DNA of 33,477 nt, taken from positions 1 to 33,477 of the forward strand of contig NZ_JARUQR010000007.1 of NCBI RefSeq assembly GCF_029767005.1. Direction: 5' to 3'. Both the position numbers and the translations under genes were made by a program. This document shows, in pieces, positions 17,357 to 24,543 of this stretch. Source of the DNA: Thiomicrorhabdus sp. ZW0627. Lineage in GTDB: Bacteria > Pseudomonadota > Gammaproteobacteria > Thiomicrospirales > Thiomicrospiraceae. Numbering within the stretch: the stretch's first letter is position 1; the number at the start of each line of letters is the position of its first letter. Under the pieces are notes generated by a model. The model was not told where the DNA came from. It saw only the letters and a list, made by a program, of their open reading frames with translations, and searched no databases.

Positions 17357-18655
17357 TTAGAAGTTGTAACGAACGCTAACTGTGTAAGCTTGCTGAGAGT
17401 GCTTGGTTGTGTTGCTTGAAGAAACAGAAGAACCAGCAAATGCACTTGAAACAGCTGATGTGTCAACCGTTGTCGTTACCTGAGGCGCAACTACAATAGC
17501 GGCGTCGATAGCAACGTTTTTGGTTAGCTTGTAACCACCACCGATTGACCAATGCTGTTCAGTCACGGCAGGGAAGAAGATGTTGTTAAACATATTGGTT
17601 ACAGCGCCAGCGTAAGAAGTTGCGCCGTTTTGTGCTTTGATAGGGTTGTCAGCCTTGTTGTAACCCGCACCTACCCAGTAACCATTTCCTTTATATTTGG
17701 CACCGATAGAGATAACGTTCTGATCTTCCCAGCCAAAGTCTTTATAGCCTTTCGCTTCACTCCAACGGATCTGTTTGAAGTCACCCGTAAGAGTGATGTT
17801 GCCCATGTTGTAAGCAATACCGGCTTTAACTTCAGCAGGCTGTTCCAATTCGTTACCAAATGCGGCAGTAAGGTCGCTCATTGGGTTAACAAATGGTGTA
17901 GATGCAACTGAAAGTTGCTCGTCATACTTCATGTTGATTGCAGAGGTATAGCTGGCTGCAACGGTCAAGTCTTTGTTGATGTCAAAGTAACCACCTAGGC
18001 TGAAACCAAAACCTAAATCTGAAGAAACGCCGTTACCGATCGTTTGTGCATATGGAGCACCGTTAACCATTACAGGGTTTCCTGAGTTGTCGCGTAGTAC
18101 TGTTTTGTAGTTGATGTCTAGCGCGCCGTATTGAATAACCGGAGAGATACCGATACCAAAATTAGCTTCGTTATAAGCTAATGTTGGAACAAAACGCATG
18201 ATCTGTAGGTTTGATTTTGCTTCAAACTGGTTCATTACGTTGCTAGAGAAGTTCACGTCGTTTTTAGAGTAGTCAACACCCATACCTGAAGTTCCGTACA
18301 TCCCGATACCAAAAGTTAGGTTGTCGTTGATACGGCTGGTAAGTGATACAGAAGGAATGACAAAAGTGTCTGCGTCACTGTCTACTTGGCTTTGGCCGTC
18401 TGCATCTAAAAGACCGTTGTTGCTAACGCTTGGCTTGAATAGAGTTCCGCCGAATGAAAACTCAGTACCTTGAGATTTACCGATTAGACCAGGGTTAACA
18501 ATTACGTTTTCTGCGCCATAGTATGCAGCAACCCCCGTACCACCCATTGCGGAAGATTGTGCGCCAACACCTGTCATGTTAGTTCCGTTGGTTGCCATTG
18601 CAGAAGAAGCAAAGATTGCAGTTGATACGGCTAAAGCCAGTTTTGTTTTTTTCAT
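17357..18655 (-). CDS. outer-membrane transport protein, OmpP1/FadL/TodX family
   Basis: A 432-residue exported beta-barrel. The signal peptide (MKKTKLALAVSTAIFASSAMA) is cut to reveal TNGTNMTGVGAQSSAMGGTG, the family N-terminal hatch, including the NPGL-type turn (ENVIVNPGLIGKSQGTEFSF, shown here as its 20-residue span). The barrel ends in SVRYNF with the terminal aromatic residue recognised by the BAM complex. Relatives let hydrophobic compounds such as long-chain fatty acids or aromatics through the outer membrane; the substrate here is unknown. Monocistronic: own terminator downstream, long AT-rich region upstream. Confidence 0.92.
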   Translation of the reverse strand: MKKTKLALAVSTAIFASSAMATNGTNMTGVGAQSSAMGGTGVAAYYGAENVIVNPGLIGKSQGTEFSFGGTLFKPSVSNNGLLDADGQSQVDSDADTFVIPSVSLTSRINDNLTFGIGMYGTSGMGVDYSKNDVNFSSNVMNQFEAKSNLQIMRFVPTLAYNEANFGIGISPVIQYGALDINYKTVLRDNSGNPVMVNGAPYAQTIGNGVSSDLGFGFSLGGYFDINKDLTVAASYTSAINMKYDEQLSVASTPFVNPMSDLTAAFGNELEQPAEVKAGIAYNMGNITLTGDFKQIRWSEAKGYKDFGWEDQNVISIGAKYKGNGYWVGAGYNKADNPIKAQNGATSYAGAVTNMFNNIFFPAVTEQHWSIGGGYKLTKNVAIDAAIVVAPQVTTTVDTSAVSSAFAGSSVSSSNTTKHSQQAYTVSVRYNF

Positions 18656-19049
18656 GAGTTGTACTCTCTCTCTTTGTCGTTGTTTTGGTATTTGCAGAAA
18701 TTAGGCTCTGCTTATTAATTCGGAAGTAACTATGCCTTAATTTATATGGCTTAGATAATCAAAAGATTTTTCTTGGCTATTAGTACGATTGATTTAACTC
18801 TTTGCCTGATAAGTGCACTTAATAGGGGGATAATTTAAGCTTAGAATTATATTCTTTAACTTATTGATTTTAAGGGATAAAAAATCATTAAAATTGAATT
18901 TTTTTGTATTTATTAAGCACTTTGGTCTTGTTGAGAATAGTGGCGATGATAAAGATTTTTTTATTGTGCTTGTGGGATTTGTGTATACGGAATTGTATCA
19001 ATTTGTTAAGAAATGTTAACGATGATAGATTGGCGTAGGTTGGTGGTAC

Positions 19050-19087
19050 AAAAAAACCGCAAGGACTTTTTAATCGCTTGCGGTTTT
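19050..19087 (-). terminator. intrinsic terminator of the DUF302 lipoprotein gene
   Basis: AAAACCGCAAG (19053-19063) pairs perfectly with CTTGCGGTTTT (19077-19087). The A-run at 19050-19056 supplies a U-tract on the minus strand. It lies after two smaller palindromes that follow the same gene. Confidence 0.85.
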
Positions 19088-19094
19088 CTTAAAT

Positions 19095-19120
19095 CAAAAT
19101 GGGCAGGCCTGTCCATTTTG
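19095..19120. repeat. intergenic palindrome with CAGGCCTG core
   Basis: A 26-bp near-perfect palindrome: the left half CAAAATGGGCAGG pairs with CCTGTCCATTTTG with one G-T mismatch. It shares the CAGGCCTG centre with the palindrome after prmA. Confidence 0.6.
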
Positions 19121-19128
19121 GATCGGTG

Positions 19129-19147
19129 TTTTAGGACAGTCCTAAAA
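19129..19147. repeat. 19-bp palindrome at the end of the DUF302 gene
   Basis: TTTTAGGAC and GTCCTAAAA flank a single central A (19138). It ends two bases before the stop codon complement of the lipoprotein gene and could form a 3' hairpin in its mRNA. Confidence 0.55.
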
Positions 19148-19149
19148 TC

Positions 19150-19719
19150 TTAGAATTCGCCTTTAGAACCTTTCTGTAGCATTTCCCAGATGGTGTCGCG
19201 AACCTGCATAGTTGCTTCTTGTAGCTCAGGAGGCATCTTTTTACCCATCTTGATTGCCATATCCATGTTCATTGAGTAGATGTGCAAGCCATCTTCTTCT
19301 TCAATGATGTTTACACGGCAAGGAAGGAATCCACCCATTGCAGGAGAGAAGTCAACCATTTTACGAGCTGTTTCTGGGTTACAGAAAGACATAACGTGAA
19401 TGGCTTTTGATTCGATGCCACGAGCTTTCAATTCTTCAGAAAGAGGTAGTTCACCTACGTTTTTAAGGTTGCGGTTGGTTCCTACTGAGTTGATCGCATC
19501 GATAACGTCTTCTAGAGAAACACCTTCTTCTACTTTAACTTCCCACATGGTAGCGTCAGCGATGTCACCTTCAGAATCTACCCACTTATCCCAAACTTGC
19601 ATGAAAGTTTCACCAGCACCGTCGTTTAGGTTGCTGATTGCGTTCATTGTTCCACAACCGGAAAGGGTTGATACTGCTGCTGCTAGTAACGCCGCTTTAA
19701 TTGCATGAGTGAATTTCAT
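19150..19719 (-). CDS. DUF302 domain-containing lipoprotein
   Basis: A 189-residue protein. The ATG at 19719 is preceded by GGAG seven bases upstream; an extension to 19743 is less likely. It has a lipoprotein signal peptide with lipobox TLSGC (Cys22), so the mature protein is probably anchored in a membrane facing the periplasm. The C-terminal DUF302 domain carries IHVMSFCNPETARKMVDFSP and GGFLPCRVNIIEEEDGLHIY, the two conserved blocks. DUF302 proteins have a known fold but no agreed function; they are common in sulfur- and metal-oxidising bacteria. Several hairpins follow the gene; the upstream region to pdxB is AT-rich with no clear promoter boxes. Confidence 0.88.
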   Translation of the reverse strand: MKFTHAIKAALLAAAVSTLSGCGTMNAISNLNDGAGETFMQVWDKWVDSEGDIADATMWEVKVEEGVSLEDVIDAINSVGTNRNLKNVGELPLSEELKARGIESKAIHVMSFCNPETARKMVDFSPAMGGFLPCRVNIIEEEDGLHIYSMNMDMAIKMGKKMPPELQEATMQVRDTIWEMLQKGSKGEF

Positions 19720-19872
19720 TATATTTGTACTCCGTTTTATCAATTTGTTGAGTATTCAACTTATGTTCGGCAGCTAGATTACTCCCCTGGCAAATAAAAT
19801 GAAATTCTATTTTTTTTGTTGATTAATAACTTTTTCTTATTAAAGTTTCCTAATACTCTAATATAAGTATAG

Positions 19873-21006
19873 TTAATAGGTCTGCAAGCCTAGTGCTAGC
19901 AGGGTTTCGTTGACTATTTCATTCTCGGTTGTATGGAATTTATGATGTTTCCATTCACGATAAGCCGGAAAGTTACGACGATAAAATTCATATTTTTCGT
20001 AAATTATTTTGATGTCTTCGCTGCGGATCGCTCTGTCGTCGTTACGAGGGTCATGTGTCGATTTTAAGGTTTGATAGAGAGCACTTTGCAATTTTTCGGT
20101 TGGATTGATTGTCAAAATTTCAGGTTCCGGCGGAAGCAGGGATTGCCATTCGGTTTGCGGTTTAATGCCCCAGTAATCGCAGAGTTGGCGATAGACCATC
20201 TCGCCGCCGGCAACTTTAGCATCCAGTGAGTGTCCGGCTATGTGCGGCGTCGCAATATAAGCTGATCGGTATAAGTCTGGATCAATAAAAGGTTCGTTTT
20301 CCCAGCAGTCAATAATATTGGCTAACGTATTGGTTTTTATCCATGCCAGTTCATCGATGATGCCCCCACGGGCCGCGTTGACGATAATCTGATCCGGTCG
20401 AATGTGAGAAAGTCTCTGTTCAGACAGCAGGTGGTAGGTCGGATGAGCTCCGTTCTTGGTAAGAGGTGTATGAAATGTGATGATGTCCGCTTGTAAACAG
20501 GAATCAAGGTCGACATACGATTTTGCGATTTCCGGTTGCTGTTCGACTTTTGGGGGATCATTTAGAAGACAGCGGATACCGAGCGTTTTGGCTTTTTCGT
20601 AGACCAAACTTCCAACATGACCTACGCCGACAATACCTAATGTCTTCTCTTTAAGGTTGAACCCCTTGTCTTCCGCCACTTCCAGTAAGCACGTGATGAC
20701 GTATTCCGCGACGGAGTTCGCATTGCAACCCTGAGCGGAGTAAAACCGAATGCCTTGATTTTTCAAATAGGGTTGATCGATGTGGTCGAGTCCGACGACA
20801 GTACTGCCGACGAAAGAGACGCGGCTGTTTTTAAGCAGGGCTTGATTGACTTTGGTTCGAGAACGAACGATGACGGCGTCTGCTTGACTAACTGCTTCGG
20901 CATCGATTTCACGTCCGGGGAGAGTAATGATGTTGCCCAAATGTTGGAACATGGCTTCGGCGTATGGAACCGCATCATCGATCACGATTGTTTTTCTATC
21001 TGCCAT
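19873..21006 (-). CDS. pdxB: 4-phosphoerythronate dehydrogenase
   Basis: A 377-residue D-2-hydroxyacid dehydrogenase that oxidises 4-phosphoerythronate in the deoxyxylulose-5-phosphate-dependent route to pyridoxal phosphate. The length matches PdxB (about 380) and exceeds generic family members because of the C-terminal dimerisation domain. The NAD-binding motif is GIVGVGHVGSLVYEKAKTLG; NAARGGIIDELAW and ATPHIAGHSLDAKVAGGEM carry the catalytic Arg and His regions. TATAAT on the minus strand at 21036-21041 is a likely -10 box. It is divergent from the alpha/beta hydrolase gene. Confidence 0.95.
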   Translation of the reverse strand: MADRKTIVIDDAVPYAEAMFQHLGNIITLPGREIDAEAVSQADAVIVRSRTKVNQALLKNSRVSFVGSTVVGLDHIDQPYLKNQGIRFYSAQGCNANSVAEYVITCLLEVAEDKGFNLKEKTLGIVGVGHVGSLVYEKAKTLGIRCLLNDPPKVEQQPEIAKSYVDLDSCLQADIITFHTPLTKNGAHPTYHLLSEQRLSHIRPDQIIVNAARGGIIDELAWIKTNTLANIIDCWENEPFIDPDLYRSAYIATPHIAGHSLDAKVAGGEMVYRQLCDYWGIKPQTEWQSLLPPEPEILTINPTEKLQSALYQTLKSTHDPRNDDRAIRSEDIKIIYEKYEFYRRNFPAYREWKHHKFHTTENEIVNETLLALGLQTY

Positions 21007-21035
21007 CGGTTGGTAACCCGTTAATGAAAATGCAT

Positions 21036-21041
21036 ATTATA
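21036..21041 (-). promoter_or_regulatory. candidate -10 box for pdxB
   Basis: The minus strand reads TATAAT 29 bp before the pdxB ATG, in the 72-bp divergent gap with the hydrolase gene. A matching -35 is weak (TTCTAT at 16-bp spacing). Confidence 0.4.
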
Positions 21042-21078
21042 AGGTATCATGTTGGCAATAGAATAAGGTGAAGGAAGT

Positions 21079-21711
21079 ATGCGTTCTAAAAGTCACAAGG
21101 CATTGATTGACGGGGTAGTTGGTCCGATTGAAGTTAGGTTTTTTGATGCCAGCCAACAGACAGGTAAAGATGGCTCCCTGTCTTTGGTGGTAATCAGTCA
21201 TCCTCATCCGCAATTTGGTGGGACGATGGACAATAAAGTTGTCACGACGATTGAGAGGGCGTTTCAAGGTTTGGGTTACAGTACTTTGACCTACAATTTT
21301 CGCGGAGTGGGGCAAAGTGTTGGTGAGTATGACGGTGGTGTGGGTGAACGCCAAGATCTGATTTCGGTAGTGAATTGGGCGCGTCAGAACATGGCGTTTG
21401 AAAAACTGGTTTTGAGTGGCTTTTCTTTTGGTAGTTATGTCACTTTGACGGCTCAACCGGCAATTCGGGCGGATCGACTGTTTTTGGTGGCGCCGCCAGT
21501 TGGTTTGTACGATTTTTCTAGGATCGAAGAGGTGTCGGTTCCTTGGGAGGTTGTGATTGGGCTGGATGATGAGGTGGTTGAGGTAAAGGAAATGTTGGAC
21601 TGGGCGTTTTCCAGAGAGCAAAGTCCCAGTGTCTATTGCAGAGCGAATGCCAGTCATTTTCTTCATGGACAGCTGATTTGGCTCAAAAAACTCATCTTGT
21701 CTGAGTATTAG
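21079..21711 (+). CDS. alpha/beta hydrolase
   Basis: A 210-residue cytoplasmic protein of the compact alpha/beta hydrolase type found in many proteobacteria. AAGGA lies three bases upstream of the ATG. VVISHPHPQFGGTMDNKVVT is the oxyanion-loop block and TYNFRGVGQSVGEYDGG the following strand. The nucleophile elbow GFSFGS places Ser116; Asp164 in GLDDEVV and His193 in NASHFLHG complete the probable triad. Substrate and physiological role are not known for this group. It is divergent from pdxB; the next gene downstream, the RND outer-membrane channel, is separated by 250 bp with its own signals. Confidence 0.9.
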   Translation: MRSKSHKALIDGVVGPIEVRFFDASQQTGKDGSLSLVVISHPHPQFGGTMDNKVVTTIERAFQGLGYSTLTYNFRGVGQSVGEYDGGVGERQDLISVVNWARQNMAFEKLVLSGFSFGSYVTLTAQPAIRADRLFLVAPPVGLYDFSRIEEVSVPWEVVIGLDDEVVEVKEMLDWAFSREQSPSVYCRANASHFLHGQLIWLKKLILSEY

Positions 21712-21713
21712 CG

Positions 21714-21758
21714 TTTACTTATATGTTTGTTTGTCTATAATATAAGAAAATTCTTATA
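21714..21758 (+). promoter_or_regulatory. candidate promoter with overlapping operator dyad
   Basis: TTTACT (21714-21719) and the perfect -10 TATAAT (21736-21741) are spaced 16 bp. From the last base of the -10, TATAAGAA and TTCTTATA (21741-21758) form an inverted repeat around AA, positioned where a bound repressor would block initiation. It would drive the candidate leader RNA and possibly the RND operon. Confidence 0.5.
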
Positions 21759-21759
21759 T

Positions 21760-21886
21760 ATTAATAAGCTTGTGTTATAACTGGAAACTCGATATGGTTA
21801 AGTCGCTTCATTGGTAGAGGCTGGCTGTACTTGATTCAGGCGACTAAAGCAGGAGTGAAAAAGGATGTTAAAAACATCCTTTTTTT
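21760..21886 (+). ncRNA. candidate leader RNA or small RNA upstream of the RND operon
   Basis: After the promoter at 21714-21741 there is no ORF but there is structure: AGTCGCTT (21801-21808) can pair with AGGCGACT (21838-21845, one G-U), and an intrinsic terminator follows at 21858-21886. This is the layout of either a terminated small RNA or a transcription-attenuated leader for the efflux genes. No known riboswitch class was recognised, and no clear antiterminator pairing was found. The 5' boundary is estimated from the -10 position. Confidence 0.35.
21858..21886 (+). terminator. intrinsic terminator upstream of the tolC-like gene
   Basis: AAGGATGTT (21861-21869) pairs perfectly with AACATCCTT (21873-21881) over a three-base loop, followed by further Ts. 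It lies 147 bp past the hydrolase stop and 76 bp before the RND operon start. Confidence 0.85.
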
Positions 21887-21961
21887 GCTTGTATCAGGTC
21901 GCGTGATTTCTTATTTTGGTGTTTTACGAGTAGAAGGTTGTACATGGCGAACGGAGTCATT

Positions 21962-23365
21962 ATGGAACAATTCAATAAGACCGGAATGAAGTTAAAGAGC
22001 TTGGCACTCGCCGTCTCCTTGTCTTTTTCATGGAGTGTTGAAGCGCAAACGTTGGAATTCAAGAGCTGCGTGGAAAAGACTTTAAGTCAGAATCCTGAAA
22101 TGGCGGTCAGTGCGTCGCGTATCCAGCAGGCAAAATCGGCGTTGAAAGAAGCGACGAATAGCCGTCTTCCACAAATCACTGCGTCGTTGACCGCATCGAA
22201 TTCAGATAATCCATTGAATGTGTTCGGTATGAAATTGCAGCAGCGTCAAGCCGCTTTAGCAGATTTTGGTTTCGATAGTGCGACTGCAGCAGCTTTTGGT
22301 TCTGGCGATTTCGCATACCAGCCTTCCGCGCTGAATCACCCAGATGCCCATACTGATTTTAACACTCGTTTGGAGATGTTGATTCCAGTCTATAACGGCG
22401 GCAAGATCAGTGCTTATCAGGAACAGGCCAAAGCGATGATTAAGGCAGCTGAGAGTGGTGATGTCGCGGTCAAGCAGTTCCTTACATTTAATGTCTACCA
22501 AGCTTATGAAGCGGTTCATACTGCCCGAGCCTATATTGATGTGGCTGAAAAAGCGGTATTAGCTTCGGATTCTTATGTTAAAACCACTAGCAACTTAGTT
22601 GATGAAGGGATTCTAGTTCGTTCCGAGCTGTTGAGTGCACAGGTAAACCAGTCTAACGCCCGAATGGCATTGGAAAAGGCAAAAAATTCAGAAATCGTGG
22701 CGCTGGAAAGTCTGAAAATGTTGATGGCGTTGGAGCCGAGCGCACAGATTGATGTTGGGCATCGTGTTGACGTTTCTTTGCCCGTTGAAAATGTAGATGA
22801 TCTGATTGCCATGGCATTGGCAAGTAATCCAGGGTTGGAAGCCAAGCGAAATGAAGTGAATTCCAGCTTTGCTGCCGTTGGAGTCTCGAAATCCGGGTTG
22901 TATCCAAGTTTCAATTTAATGGCTCGTCAAGACTGGAATGACGAGCAGCTAGGCTTTGAAAGCAGCTCTTATACGGTAGCCGGTGTGGTTTCCTGGAAAA
23001 TCACCGATTTTGGCGTGACGGCAAGTGGCGTCGATAAGGCGAATGCGGCAGCGAAGATGAAGCAGTCCGAATTGCGATCCAAAGAGAATCAGTTGCGCCT
23101 TGAAATTATTAAGGCCTGGCATGCGTTGGAAATCGATAAGAAGCAAGTGCATGTTAATCAGTTGGCGGCACAGCAAGCTGAAGAAGCTCAGCGATTGATT
23201 TTGAAAAGATATAAAAACGGTGTGGCAACCATTACAGAAGTGCTAGCCGGACAGGCCTTGTTGGACAAGGCGCGTGCCGAAGTGGTTGCGGCGACTTACG
23301 ACCGAAATATTCAGGCTGCGAAATTACGTCTGAATACCGGTACGATGAGTTTGGCTCAGTTGTAA
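21962..23365 (+). CDS. TolC-family outer-membrane efflux channel
   Basis: A 467-residue protein with two outer-membrane efflux protein (OEP) repeats. I chose the ATG at 21962 (GGAG five to six bases upstream); an alternative ATG at 21944 also has an AAGG nearby. A signal peptide covers roughly the first 28 residues, ending SWSVEAQ. Coiled-coil, Ala/Gln/Glu-rich stretches such as ASRIQQAKSALKEATNSRLP and QSELRSKENQLRLEIIKAWH form the periplasmic tunnel helices. It provides the exit duct for the adaptor and pump encoded next, separated by 78 bp and 5 bp respectively, so the three genes form one tripartite system. Confidence 0.93.
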   Translation: MEQFNKTGMKLKSLALAVSLSFSWSVEAQTLEFKSCVEKTLSQNPEMAVSASRIQQAKSALKEATNSRLPQITASLTASNSDNPLNVFGMKLQQRQAALADFGFDSATAAAFGSGDFAYQPSALNHPDAHTDFNTRLEMLIPVYNGGKISAYQEQAKAMIKAAESGDVAVKQFLTFNVYQAYEAVHTARAYIDVAEKAVLASDSYVKTTSNLVDEGILVRSELLSAQVNQSNARMALEKAKNSEIVALESLKMLMALEPSAQIDVGHRVDVSLPVENVDDLIAMALASNPGLEAKRNEVNSSFAAVGVSKSGLYPSFNLMARQDWNDEQLGFESSSYTVAGVVSWKITDFGVTASGVDKANAAAKMKQSELRSKENQLRLEIIKAWHALEIDKKQVHVNQLAAQQAEEAQRLILKRYKNGVATITEVLAGQALLDKARAEVVAATYDRNIQAAKLRLNTGTMSLAQL

Positions 23366-23443
23366 CCTAAACCCGGTTAGTCCAAATCCCCTGTTATTTA
23401 GTATTGGTTGTAAAAGAATTTAATTATTGTATTGAGGTTGAAG

Positions 23444-24538
23444 ATGAAGCAGTTTCAAAAAGTGTTGACGTTAGGCGCGTTGATTTCCGCAATTGTTCTG
23501 GCTGGTTGTTCACAGGACGAAGGGCACGCGGTTGAAGCGGAAAATCAGCAAGTGATTCAGGCGAAGGTCGGGACGGTTGAATTGGGGACTATTCCTATGA
23601 CTGCCGTGGTTCCTGGTGCGGTGGTATCCGACCAGAGAGCGCAGATTTCTTCACGCTTGATCGGCTACATCAAAGACTTGAATGTAAAAGTGGGGCAGAC
23701 CATCGAACGCGGTCAGTTATTGTTCCGAATTGATTCAACGGATGTTAAAAGCCAGATCACTCAAGCTCAGGCAGCTTATCAACAGGCCAAAGCGGCTTTG
23801 ACTGACGCTAAGTTGGATTATGACCGTTTCACGAAGCTGTATAAAGACGATTCGGTTTCCAAACAGCAATATGACAAGATTACGCTTCAGTACAGCGTTG
23901 CACAGGAAAATTTGGCATCGGCCAAGTCCGGTCTCGACCAAGCGAAAGCGCAACTTTCGTATGCTGATGTTCGCGCGCCATTCAGTGGTGTGGTGGTTGA
24001 AAAACTTGCGGATGCAGGTGCGTTGGCTTCCCCGGGGCAGCCGATTGTCGTGATTGAAAACCTCCAAAGCGTCAGTGTTCAAACGGAAGTGGCGGAAGAC
24101 CTTTTTGCGGTATTAAGAAACGGTGATGAAGCGAGCGTTGTCATTGATGCTCAGCCTAAGCCTCTTGTCGGCACCATCTATACGTTGGTCAGTGCCGCTA
24201 ATCCGAAAACGCGTACCCATACTGTGAAACTGAGCCTGCCTGCTGTTGGTAACATCAACAGTGGAACCTTTGCTCGTGTGAGTTTCAAACGTGGCGAACG
24301 ACAAACCATTATGGTTCCTAATTCTGCAGTTGTTGATCGCGCAGGGGTTTCAGGGGTATTTGTCGTCAAAGACGGTAAAGCGACTTTTGCCATGGTTCGT
24401 GTTGGGATGACTATGAATGGCATGACTGAAATCCAGGCTGGTTTAGGGCTGGGTGAGCAAATCGTTATCGACAACAATCAAAGCATGTTGAATGGCGACG
24501 TGGTCGAACCTGTTAAGCAAGGAAGCGAAGGAGCTTAA
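23444..24538 (+). CDS. RND efflux periplasmic adaptor (membrane fusion protein), lipoprotein
   Basis: A 364-residue adaptor. The ATG at 23444 has GAGG six bases upstream; an in-frame TTG at 23432 lies within that site. The signal peptide ends in lipobox VLAGCSQD, so the mature protein is lipid-anchored. The biotinyl-lipoyl-like motif appears as ISSRLIGYIKDLNVKVGQTI and ADVRAPFSGVVVEKLADAGA around an alpha-helical hairpin rich in Gln/Ala/Lys (ITQAQAAYQQAKAALTDAKL). The beta-barrel and membrane-proximal domains complete the HlyD/AcrA architecture. It bridges the TolC-like channel to the pump encoded 5 bp downstream. Confidence 0.95.
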   Translation: MKQFQKVLTLGALISAIVLAGCSQDEGHAVEAENQQVIQAKVGTVELGTIPMTAVVPGAVVSDQRAQISSRLIGYIKDLNVKVGQTIERGQLLFRIDSTDVKSQITQAQAAYQQAKAALTDAKLDYDRFTKLYKDDSVSKQQYDKITLQYSVAQENLASAKSGLDQAKAQLSYADVRAPFSGVVVEKLADAGALASPGQPIVVIENLQSVSVQTEVAEDLFAVLRNGDEASVVIDAQPKPLVGTIYTLVSAANPKTRTHTVKLSLPAVGNINSGTFARVSFKRGERQTIMVPNSAVVDRAGVSGVFVVKDGKATFAMVRVGMTMNGMTEIQAGLGLGEQIVIDNNQSMLNGDVVEPVKQGSEGA

Positions 24539-24543
24539 TCGGT

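Larger units (their letters stand above)
18656..19149. other. 494-bp AT-rich intergenic region upstream of the fadL-like gene
   Basis: No coding potential was seen. The left part must hold the promoter of the minus-strand porin gene but no convincing -35/-10 pair was found. AATCAAAAGATT, an AATC/GATT dyad, occurs at 18757-18768. The right part holds the terminator at 19050-19087 and two palindromes at 19095-19120 and 19129-19147 after the DUF302 gene. Confidence 0.5.

Noticed and set aside
21037-21666. A 209-codon open frame antisense to the alpha/beta hydrolase.
   Set aside because: The hydrolase has an intact triad and a good ribosome site; the antisense frame has no motif.
21801-21845. 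Possible tRNA in the structured region before the RND operon.
   Set aside because: No cloverleaf, T-loop GTTC/anticodon pattern or CCA end can be drawn; only one helix plus a terminator is supported.
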